From positions 1 through 47,973 of the IMG/VR virus record IMGVR_UViG_3300042466_000488: a DNA stretch of 47,973 nt; one strand, given 5' to 3'. The position numbers and the translations under genes were made by a program. Positions 9,696 to 16,761 of the stretch are shown here, in pieces. This DNA comes from a virus. How positions within the stretch are numbered: the stretch's first letter is position 1; each line of letters opens with the position of its first letter. The notes under the pieces are model-generated. The model was not told where the DNA came from and did not search any database. It saw nothing but the letters and a program-made list of their open reading frames with translations.

Positions 9696-12014
9696 ATGGC
9701 AGAAAGAATTGTATCACCCGGTGTATTCACAAGAGAAAACGATTTATCCTTCTTAGCGCAAGGAATCGGTGAAATCGGAGCAGCATTTATAGGACCTTTT
9801 AAGCAAGGACCGGCATTCGTACCAACGATTGTAAGAACTCAATCAGAATTTGAAGATATCTTCGGTACACCTGATGGGACATATTATACTGAATATGCAG
9901 TACAAAACTACCTTAGAGAAGCTGGTTCAGCAACTATTGTAAGGGTAGCTGGTACTGCTGGATATTCTCAAGTAGCACCTTTAGCAATATTTGCTTCTGG
10001 TTCATCGGCACAATCAGTAGGAACTAAACTAATTGGTGTATTACACTCAACTGCAGCTGGTGATGAGGGTGTTGGATTTACTGGAGCAAGTATAGTTAGT
10101 AATGATGCATTAGATGGTTCTTTTGTAATCAATGCATTGGTTGCTGGTACAAACGTATCCGCATCAATATTACCAACCGCAACAAACGATTTAGCTGATG
10201 TATTTGGTGAATCACCATTTGGAAGTAAAGCAGCATATGTACATTCTTATTTTGAGAATTTGGCATCATTCTACACAGGTTCTGCTGGAAATAACATTGT
10301 AATAACTAGAGTTGTATTACCAACTCAAGATTATGCATATGAGGCAAGTGTAGCATCAACACCATCTGTAGTATCTCAAGATATTAGTGGTGTTAGATAT
10401 CCTCTATTCAGTTTCCACACATTAGGACATGGTAATGTTTATAATACTAAATTTAAAATTGGTATCTCTAATGTTAAGGCAGCTGGCGAAGATGGAGCAA
10501 CGGATTATTCAACATTTACTGTAACTGTTCGTTCATACTCTGATACTGATAAAAGAAAAGTAGTTTTTGAAACATTTAATAATGTAAACTTAGACCCTGC
10601 TTCTACAAATTATATTGCAAGAAGAATTGGTGATAGATTTATTACATTAAATCAAGATGGTAAAATTACTGAAAATGGTGATTACCAAAATCGTTCAAAA
10701 TATATTAGAGTTGAAGTAGCAGCTCAGGGTTCATTCCCTATATCAGCAGCACCTTTTGGACATGGGGCATATACAAACCCAATTACAGCAACAAATGCTG
10801 CAGAATCGTTATTAGTACCTGCTATAACATTACAAACAAGCTCAACTGGAAATACATCATCATCTCCATTATATTATTCTGGATTTGATTTTGAAACTGT
10901 TGGTGTGGCAATTGATAACAAACAATATTTAAAACCACTTCCTGCAAATGCACAAACTGGTTCTAACGTAACATTTGCGTTTGATTCTCAATTAAATTAT
11001 CAAATGACGGGCTCAAATTCGGCAGATATGGTTAAAAGACAGTTTGTATTAGCATTGCAAGGTGGATACGATGGTATGAACCCAACGGTAGCTAAAGCAC
11101 TTGGAACTGATATCACTCAACAAAATACGCAAGGATTTGATTGTTCAAATGGAGCATCATCTGGTACAACTGCATATTTCAAAGCAATAAACGCTGTATC
11201 TAATCCGGATGAGTATGATATTAACTTAGTTGTAACTCCTGGTATCATTCGTTCTCTACACCCATCGGTAACTACTAAGGTTATTGATATGGTTGAAGAT
11301 AGACAAGATACATTCTACATAGCTGACTTTAGTGAAGCTGATTCCGATATAGCAGATACTACTTTACAATCTAATTCAGTAGATTCAAACTATGTAGCAA
11401 CTTACTACCCTTGGGTTAAGACAATTGACAATAATAATAATAAAATAATGAGTGTTCCACCTTCAGTATTATTACCTGGAGTGTTTGCAGCTAATGATAG
11501 ATTGGCAGCAGAATGGTTCGCACCTGCTGGTTTAAATAGAGGTGGTATCACTGGAGCAATTAGTGTATTGAATAGATTAACACATTCTGAAAGAGATACT
11601 TTATACGAAAACAAAGTTAATCCAATCGCTTCATTCCCTGGACAAGGTATTGTAGCATTCGGACAGAAGACATTGCAAGATAAAGCATCAGCATTGGATA
11701 GAATCAACGTAAGAAGATTATTAATCACTGTTAAGAAATTCATCGCATCTACGTCTCGTTACCTATTGTTTGAACAAAACACTACAACGACTAGAAATAG
11801 ATTCTTAAACACTGTAAACCCTTATTTCGAAGCAATTCAACAAAGACAAGGTTTATACGCATTCAAAGTAGTGATGGATGAAACTAACAATACTCCTGAT
11901 GTAATAGATAGAAATGTATTAGCAGGACAAATATTTTTACAACCGGCTAAGACAGCTGAATTCATCGTAATTGATTTCAACATCTTACCAACTGGAGCAT
12001 CGTTTAACGCTTAA
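9696..12014 (+). CDS. gp18: Tail sheath protein (gp18-like)
   Basis: This 772-residue protein opens MAERIVSPGVFTRENDLSF and continues AAFIGPFKQGPAFVPTIVRT and FGTPDGTYYTEYAVQNYLR. This is the classic start of contractile-tail sheath proteins (S-P-G-V-[YF] then G-P-x-x-x-G-P...P). The C-terminal region (RLLITVKKFIASTSRYLLFEQN, then the FNILPTGASF end) matches the conserved core that packs against the tube. The length is near T4 gp18 (659 residues) with an enlarged middle domain. The tube gene follows directly. This is a confident assignment. Confidence 0.95.
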   Translation: MAERIVSPGVFTRENDLSFLAQGIGEIGAAFIGPFKQGPAFVPTIVRTQSEFEDIFGTPDGTYYTEYAVQNYLREAGSATIVRVAGTAGYSQVAPLAIFASGSSAQSVGTKLIGVLHSTAAGDEGVGFTGASIVSNDALDGSFVINALVAGTNVSASILPTATNDLADVFGESPFGSKAAYVHSYFENLASFYTGSAGNNIVITRVVLPTQDYAYEASVASTPSVVSQDISGVRYPLFSFHTLGHGNVYNTKFKIGISNVKAAGEDGATDYSTFTVTVRSYSDTDKRKVVFETFNNVNLDPASTNYIARRIGDRFITLNQDGKITENGDYQNRSKYIRVEVAAQGSFPISAAPFGHGAYTNPITATNAAESLLVPAITLQTSSTGNTSSSPLYYSGFDFETVGVAIDNKQYLKPLPANAQTGSNVTFAFDSQLNYQMTGSNSADMVKRQFVLALQGGYDGMNPTVAKALGTDITQQNTQGFDCSNGASSGTTAYFKAINAVSNPDEYDINLVVTPGIIRSLHPSVTTKVIDMVEDRQDTFYIADFSEADSDIADTTLQSNSVDSNYVATYYPWVKTIDNNNNKIMSVPPSVLLPGVFAANDRLAAEWFAPAGLNRGGITGAISVLNRLTHSERDTLYENKVNPIASFPGQGIVAFGQKTLQDKASALDRINVRRLLITVKKFIASTSRYLLFEQNTTTTRNRFLNTVNPYFEAIQQRQGLYAFKVVMDETNNTPDVIDRNVLAGQIFLQPAKTAEFIVIDFNILPTGASFNA

Positions 12015-12036
12015 TTAAGAAAAAAACGAAAAACCA

Positions 12037-12050
12037 ATATTTATTAATAA
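12037..12050 (+). promoter_or_regulatory. Putative late promoter motif (tube gene)
   Basis: ATATTTATT (12037-12045) followed by AATAA lies about 21 bases before the tube ATG. It is a variant of the recurrent motif and would allow the tube to be made in excess of the sheath. Confidence 0.35.
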
Positions 12051-12071
12051 CAAAATAGAAATTAAAAAAAA

Positions 12072-12563
12072 ATGGCAGAGATACTAGAGTTTGACAAGAT
12101 GTTCTATACGAACTTCGAACCTAAAATGAAGCATCGTTTTACAATTGATGTAGACGGGCTTCAAGCATATACTATTAAAGTGGCGCAAAGACCGACTATT
12201 GCATTTGAAACGGTAACATTAGACCATATTAATATAAAAAGAAAGTTGCAAGGAAAGGGTGAGTGGTCTAACGTAACATTTACACTTATTGACCCTATTG
12301 TTCCATCTGCGGCTCAAGCTGTAATGGAGTGGGTACGTTTAGGACACGAATCAATCACTGGTAGAAGAGGTTATGCTGATTTTTACAAAAAAGATATAAC
12401 TTGTAAAATGTTAGGACCTGTTGGTGATGTAATTGAACAATGGACTCTTAAAGGAGCATTTATAGTAAATGCAAATTTTGGAGACTTGGATTGGTCAAAC
12501 GCTACTGACCCTGCCGATATTACATTAGAAATAGCTTACGATTACGCTATTTTGGAATATTAA
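12072..12563 (+). CDS. gp19: Tail tube protein (gp19-like)
   Basis: This 163-residue protein matches T4 gp19 in size (163 residues). Family features visible are an N-terminal FYTNFEPKMKHRFTIDVDGL strand, a middle KRKLQGKGEWSNVTFTLIDP, and a C-terminal DLDWSNATDPADITLEIAYDYAIL. These correspond to the tube beta-barrel (W-x-x-[IV]-x-x-x-x-x-D-P...D...D-P-x-x-[IV]-x-x-x-[IL]-x-[YF]-D). It lies straight after the sheath, the standard order, and is followed by a strong terminator. Confidence 0.95.
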   Translation: MAEILEFDKMFYTNFEPKMKHRFTIDVDGLQAYTIKVAQRPTIAFETVTLDHINIKRKLQGKGEWSNVTFTLIDPIVPSAAQAVMEWVRLGHESITGRRGYADFYKKDITCKMLGPVGDVIEQWTLKGAFIVNANFGDLDWSNATDPADITLEIAYDYAILEY

Positions 12564-12582
12564 TAATATCTACTACAATATT

Positions 12583-12616
12583 AAAAAGGGATTTCCGAAA
12601 GGTTATCCCTTTTTTA
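12583..12616 (+). terminator. Rho-independent terminator after the tube gene
   Basis: The left arm AAAAGGGAT (12584-12592) pairs with ATCCCTTTT (12605-12613), followed by further T residues. It closes the sheath-tube unit. Confidence 0.8.
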
Positions 12617-12638
12617 TTTCTAATTTTTTTATTTTGAT

Positions 12639-12654
12639 GTATTTATATATATAA
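12639..12654 (+). promoter_or_regulatory. Putative late promoter motif
   Basis: GTATTTATA (12639-12647) plus TATAA (12650-12654) lies 18 bases before the ATG at 12673 and just after the tube terminator, as expected for a new transcription unit. Confidence 0.45.
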
Positions 12655-12672
12655 AACTAAATTATTAAAGTT

Positions 12673-13464
12673 ATGGCAGAAAGTGCAAATGCAACTACAA
12701 GTAAATTTGAATTTCCAACCGAAATTATAGAATTACCATCAAGAGGATTGGTATATTCAAAAGATAACCCTTTGAGTAAAGGAACGGTTGAAATAAAATA
12801 TATGACAGCAAGAGAAGAAGATATCTTAGCATCTCAAAATTTAATTAAAAAAGGTATTGTGTTAGATAAGTTATTTGAATCGGTTGTTGTTGAACCTGGT
12901 GTAAATATAAATGATATTTTCATTGGTGATAAAAACGCAATTCTATTGGCTACTCGTATTTTAGGATATGGGGCTGATTATACGGTTGAAATTACTGACC
13001 CATTTACATCCGAAAAGCAAGAAGTTACAATTGATTTATCAAAAGTACAAACAAAAGATGTTGATGAATCTGTATTAAACGCCGAAAATGTGTACAAATT
13101 TACATTACCACAAAGTAAAAAGGTAATTGAATTTAAGTTATTAACGCATGGTGATGAGCAGGATATTAATAAAGATAATCAAGCATTGGAAAGAGTAAAT
13201 AAAACAAAAAACACAACATCTTTTGATGTAACTACTCGGTTTAGATATATGATTTTATCAGTAGATGGTAATAAGGATGGTGGATTTATTAACAAATGGA
13301 TTCAAAATGGATTTTTAGCATTAGATACAAAAGCATTTAGAAAATATGTTAGAGAAATTAGTCCAGATTTAGACTTAAAATTCGAATTTACATCAGATAT
13401 AACAGGCGAAACGGAGGCGTTAGATATCCCATTTGGGGTTAGCTTTTTTTACCCTGCCAATTGA
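12673..13464 (+). CDS. T4 gp26-type baseplate protein
   Basis: This 263-residue protein has FPTEIIELPSRGLVY followed by IKYMTAREEDILASQNLIKKG (residues 42-62). This is the hallmark of the T4 baseplate family that includes gp26 (LPS-x-G-x-x-Y...M-T-A-x-E-E-D-I-L). It ends IPFGVSFFYPAN, close to the usual FF-[WY]-P terminus. Position between tube and tape measure is where many phages keep a tail-assembly chaperone. The following frame overlaps its 3' end in the +1 register across a seven-T run. Family resemblance is strong; the exact role (hub versus assembly) is less sure. Confidence 0.75.
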   Translation: MAESANATTSKFEFPTEIIELPSRGLVYSKDNPLSKGTVEIKYMTAREEDILASQNLIKKGIVLDKLFESVVVEPGVNINDIFIGDKNAILLATRILGYGADYTVEITDPFTSEKQEVTIDLSKVQTKDVDESVLNAENVYKFTLPQSKKVIEFKLLTHGDEQDINKDNQALERVNKTKNTTSFDVTTRFRYMILSVDGNKDGGFINKWIQNGFLALDTKAFRKYVREISPDLDLKFEFTSDITGETEALDIPFGVSFFYPAN

Positions 13465-13663
13465 TTATAAAACAACACTTCATAATCAAATTTGGGAAAT
13501 GGTTCATTTTGGTAATGGATTCAATTGGACAGAAGTTTATACGATGCCAATACATCTTAGAAAATTTTATTTTAAAAAATTAGTTGATATCAAAAAGAAA
13601 GAAGCAGATGAAATGAAAGCTGCACAAAGTAAATCAAAAGCAGGAAAAGTGAGGATGAGATAA
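13433..13663 (+). CDS. Overlapping small tail-assembly ORF; TTG start or frameshift product
   Basis: This frame encodes LPIDYKTTLHNQIWEMVHFGNGFNWTEVYTMPIHLRKFYFKKL followed in turn by a Lys-rich tail. It overlaps the end of the gp26-type gene in the +1 register. No ATG exists before 13499, which would remove the conserved-looking first part. TTG 13433 is the only upstream start of a usual kind. Alternatively ribosomes slip +1 (or -2) on the T7 run at 13444-13450 and make a fusion of about 330 residues. Position before the tape measure gene recalls lambda G/GT. A real gene is likely; its start is unsettled. Confidence 0.55.
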   Translation: MGLAFFTLPIDYKTTLHNQIWEMVHFGNGFNWTEVYTMPIHLRKFYFKKLVDIKKKEADEMKAAQSKSKAGKVRMR

Positions 13664-13679
13664 TCCTCACTTTTTTTTT
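13645..13679 (+). terminator. Rho-independent terminator overlapping the gene end
   Basis: AAAAGTGAGGAT (13645-13656) pairs perfectly with ATCCTCACTTTT (13663-13674) and runs into more T residues. The left arm lies inside the last codons of the preceding gene. Confidence 0.85.
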
Positions 13680-13684
13680 ATTCA

Positions 13685-13701
13685 ATATTTATTATATATA
13701 A
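13685..13701 (+). promoter_or_regulatory. Putative late promoter motif
   Basis: ATATTTATT (13685-13693) followed by TATAA (13697-13701) lies 12 bases before the ATG at 13714 and directly after a terminator. Confidence 0.45.
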
Positions 13702-13713
13702 CCAACTGTACAA

Positions 13714-13905
13714 ATGGCAAAAAAATTAAACGAAGGAATTCTCAATAAATTTGTAGATGCTTTTTTTGATTCTTATAAAAAAGGATTGGACCAAACTTTT
13801 ATAAATAAATCGGCAGAAAAGCATCCAGAAGTATCTAAAAAATTAGCAAATATAACAAATGATTTGGATGATTTAGTAAAATATTTAGATAAATACGCAA
13901 AATAA
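13714..13905 (+). CDS. Small helical protein before the tape measure
   Basis: This 63-residue, charged, predicted all-helical protein begins MAKKLNEGILNKFVDAFFDSYKKG and ends with a DLDDLVKYLDKYAK helix. It has no Cys and no signal. It starts a transcription unit after a terminator and late-type motif, and its stop is three bases from the tape measure start, so the two are probably co-translated. It is not a recognised family; a small tail-assembly or tape-measure partner is possible. Confidence 0.5.
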   Translation: MAKKLNEGILNKFVDAFFDSYKKGLDQTFINKSAEKHPEVSKKLANITNDLDDLVKYLDKYAK

Positions 13906-13908
13906 TAA

Positions 13909-16761
13909 ATGGCAGATAAATCAAAATTAATTGATGCCGAAGCTAAAGCTATACAAAATTTAGCCAATTTGCAAGAAAAACTTGCAGAAGCAACTGCTGC
14001 GCAAGATTCTGCTCAAATAAGTGCTTTAGATAAAAAAATTAAAAAAATAAATGATTTTATTGGTAGAACAAAAGGAATTAGAGAATCGATTTCTAATTTT
14101 AAAGACTTAACAACTCAAATGTCATTAGCTGGTAATGTTACATCCGATATGGGTAAAGAACTTACTCTTATGGCTAAGCAAGTTAATAAAATAGGTAGTA
14201 TAAGTATTGATGTTGGTGATGTTGATGCTGCTAATTTTGTAAAAGATTTTATGGCAGGTGCTGATATGCTAACACAAGCCCAAAATGAGTTAATGCATGC
14301 ATCTGCTAGTGGTGATTCCGATGCAATGAAAGCGGCTACTGAAAATTTAGATATTGCAAAAAAAATGTATGTAGATTTAATAAAATCTAGCGATTCTGTT
14401 TTTAGTAATAATAAAGATATAGCAAGAGCAGTTCAGGATTTTGGTGCGGCACAAAGTAAAGTAAATAAAGCAATGCAGGCAACGATAGGTCTTACTGAAG
14501 ATGAGTTAGATGCTTATAAAGAACTTACCGAAGAGGCAAATAGAATGCAAGCTAGGTTTAATGCAGTTGCTAACCAAATAACAACTGCATTAAAAAAACC
14601 ACAAGTAGCAATTGGTTTGATGGTTATGGGAGTTGGTACATTTGTTAATAAATTAGGTGAAGTTCGTTCTCAATTGGGAGGATTAACAGAATTTGCAACA
14701 ACTGGTTTGGCTTTCTTTGATGATAATGCAGTTGAAAACGCTAAAGCATTAGCTTCCGAATTCGGAGGTATGAATAATGTTAGTGGGGAATTACAAGCAT
14801 CAACATCATTAATATCCAAAAATATGGGTATTAGTGGAACTGAAGCAGCCGGATTATTGGGTTCTTTTAGTAGATTAAACGGAAATAGTGAAGAAGCTGC
14901 CCTAAATTTAACAAAATCAACACAAGAGTTTGCAAAACAAAATGGAATAATACCTGCAGCTTTAATGGCAGATTTAGCCGGTTCTGCTGAAGAATTTGCT
15001 TTATTTGGTAAAGATGGCGGTGAGAATATAATAAAAGCAGCAGCAGCAGCAGCCAAAATGGGTGTTAGTTTAAAAACTATGACCGGTATTGCTGATAACC
15101 TTTTAGATTTTGAAACATCAATAACTAAAGAATTGGAATTGGGTGCTTTAATGGGTAAGAATATCAATTTAGATAGAGCTAGAGCATTAGCATTTGAAGG
15201 TAAAATTGAAGAAGCTACACAAGAAACTTTAAATGCATTAGGTGGTGTGGATGCTTTTAATAAAATGGATTATTTCCAAAAGAAAGCAACTGCAGATTTA
15301 TTAGGTATATCCGTAGCTGAACTTGGTAAAATGGCTGCTAATCAGGAGAATGCAACTACATTAACTGGACAAATGAATTCACAATTTAGTATGATAAATG
15401 AAACTATACAAGCTGGTATGAATACAGGATTGGGTTCATTTATACAATTGTTAGGTGGTGGAATAATGACAGGAGTTCAATTTGGAGGTGCATTAGGTCA
15501 AATGGGTGTTAAATTTACAAAATTGGGTGAGTACGCAAAATCAATTGGTAGTACTATGGGTGGTTGGGTAAAAACATCAGCTGAATTTATAAAAAATATG
15601 GCATCTAATGTACTGCAAAAATTTATGGGTGGTGGAGCGGTATCAACGGCAACTCAATCAATAGCAGATGTAGCTGGAGGTAGTTTAGCGGATAAAGCAA
15701 AAGAAACTATACAAGATAAAGCAAGTGGTAAAGTAGAAGATTTAGTAGATAATAAAATAGATTCCGTAACATCACCTGAAGGTGTAGAACAAGCAACCGA
15801 ATCTATGAATAAAGATAAATCAATGGGTGATAAACTTAAAGATTTAGCTTCAGGATTAAAAGCAATGGGAAATCCAAAAGTATTATTTGGTGCTTTTAAT
15901 TTAATACCAACTGGAATTGGTTTTGCATTAATGTCGGTAGGTTTACCAACATTATTTGTTTTATCAAAAATTGATATAAGTACGGTTGGTACTGGATTAA
16001 AATCATTAGCTAAAGGATTATCCGCATTTGGTGATGGTAAAGTATTAGCTGGTGCTGGTGTATTAGTAGTAGCTGGTTTGGCATTTGCAATTATGACAGT
16101 AGGTTCATTAGGTTTAGCTGCAATTGCATTGGGTGGAGAAGCCGCAGCAATTGGATTAGTTGCATTAGCTGGAGGATTGTCCGCATTTGGTGTTAGTGCA
16201 CCGGCTGCATTAATTGGAATTGGATTATTGGCATTATTTGGTGCATCACTAATACCATTAACATATGCATTGAGTTTGTTAGCACCATTAATTGAATCCA
16301 TTGGTAAATCAATTGGTAGTGTAGTAGAATCAATTGGAAAGGGAATTGCATCGGTGGTGGGTAGTATAGGTGATTTAATGGTTAAAATATTACCATTGTT
16401 ATCTATGGATGCAGCAGCCGCGTTATTTTCTATGGCAGGTGGATTTATTGCATTATCTGCTGCAATGGCATCGTTTGCAGTAGCTGGATTATTAGCAATA
16501 CCTGCAATGTTAGCAGTTGGTACATTTTTAGAAATAGGTGGTGGTTCTGTTATAGAGGCACTAAGTGGTGGTGGAGAAGGTGGTGGTAAAGAAGCTGAAG
16601 ATAAAAATGCTAAAATGGATGAATTAATAAACGAAATAAAAGCATTACGAACAGATTTAAATTCTGGTAAAATATCAGTACATATGGATGGTAAAAAAGT
16701 AACATCTGGCGTTTCAAAAGTAGTATCTACTGTAACTTCAAATTCATACGCACTTAAATAA
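13909..16761 (+). CDS. Tail tape measure protein
   Basis: This 950-residue protein has an N-terminal 250 residues that are strongly helical and charged (coiled-coil-like). About residues 660-900 contain a series of long Gly/Ala/Leu/Ile hydrophobic segments such as VLVVAGLAFAIMTVG and ALIGIGLLALFGASLIPLTY. This is the usual make-up of tape measure proteins, which span the tail lumen and may insert into the host membrane. A C-terminal helix (KMDELINEIKALRTDLNSG) could bind the hub. Position after the tube and gp26-type genes fits. The stop overlaps the next start by one base. Confidence 0.8.
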   Translation: MADKSKLIDAEAKAIQNLANLQEKLAEATAAQDSAQISALDKKIKKINDFIGRTKGIRESISNFKDLTTQMSLAGNVTSDMGKELTLMAKQVNKIGSISIDVGDVDAANFVKDFMAGADMLTQAQNELMHASASGDSDAMKAATENLDIAKKMYVDLIKSSDSVFSNNKDIARAVQDFGAAQSKVNKAMQATIGLTEDELDAYKELTEEANRMQARFNAVANQITTALKKPQVAIGLMVMGVGTFVNKLGEVRSQLGGLTEFATTGLAFFDDNAVENAKALASEFGGMNNVSGELQASTSLISKNMGISGTEAAGLLGSFSRLNGNSEEAALNLTKSTQEFAKQNGIIPAALMADLAGSAEEFALFGKDGGENIIKAAAAAAKMGVSLKTMTGIADNLLDFETSITKELELGALMGKNINLDRARALAFEGKIEEATQETLNALGGVDAFNKMDYFQKKATADLLGISVAELGKMAANQENATTLTGQMNSQFSMINETIQAGMNTGLGSFIQLLGGGIMTGVQFGGALGQMGVKFTKLGEYAKSIGSTMGGWVKTSAEFIKNMASNVLQKFMGGGAVSTATQSIADVAGGSLADKAKETIQDKASGKVEDLVDNKIDSVTSPEGVEQATESMNKDKSMGDKLKDLASGLKAMGNPKVLFGAFNLIPTGIGFALMSVGLPTLFVLSKIDISTVGTGLKSLAKGLSAFGDGKVLAGAGVLVVAGLAFAIMTVGSLGLAAIALGGEAAAIGLVALAGGLSAFGVSAPAALIGIGLLALFGASLIPLTYALSLLAPLIESIGKSIGSVVESIGKGIASVVGSIGDLMVKILPLLSMDAAAALFSMAGGFIALSAAMASFAVAGLLAIPAMLAVGTFLEIGGGSVIEALSGGGEGGGKEAEDKNAKMDELINEIKALRTDLNSGKISVHMDGKKVTSGVSKVVSTVTSNSYALK

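Noticed and set aside
9446-9730. Minus-strand open frame covering the gap before the sheath gene
   Set aside because: It overlaps two sense genes and the hairpin/promoter region; the translation shows no family features.
13440-13560. A -1 frameshift at the T-run (as in lambda G/GT)
   Set aside because: The conserved-looking downstream frame is in the +1/-2 register; the -1 frame gives an unconvincing peptide.
15654-16301. Antisense open frame of 215 codons within the tape measure gene
   Set aside because: It mirrors the Ala/Gly/Leu-rich hydrophobic region; no promoter and the sense frame is clearly coding.
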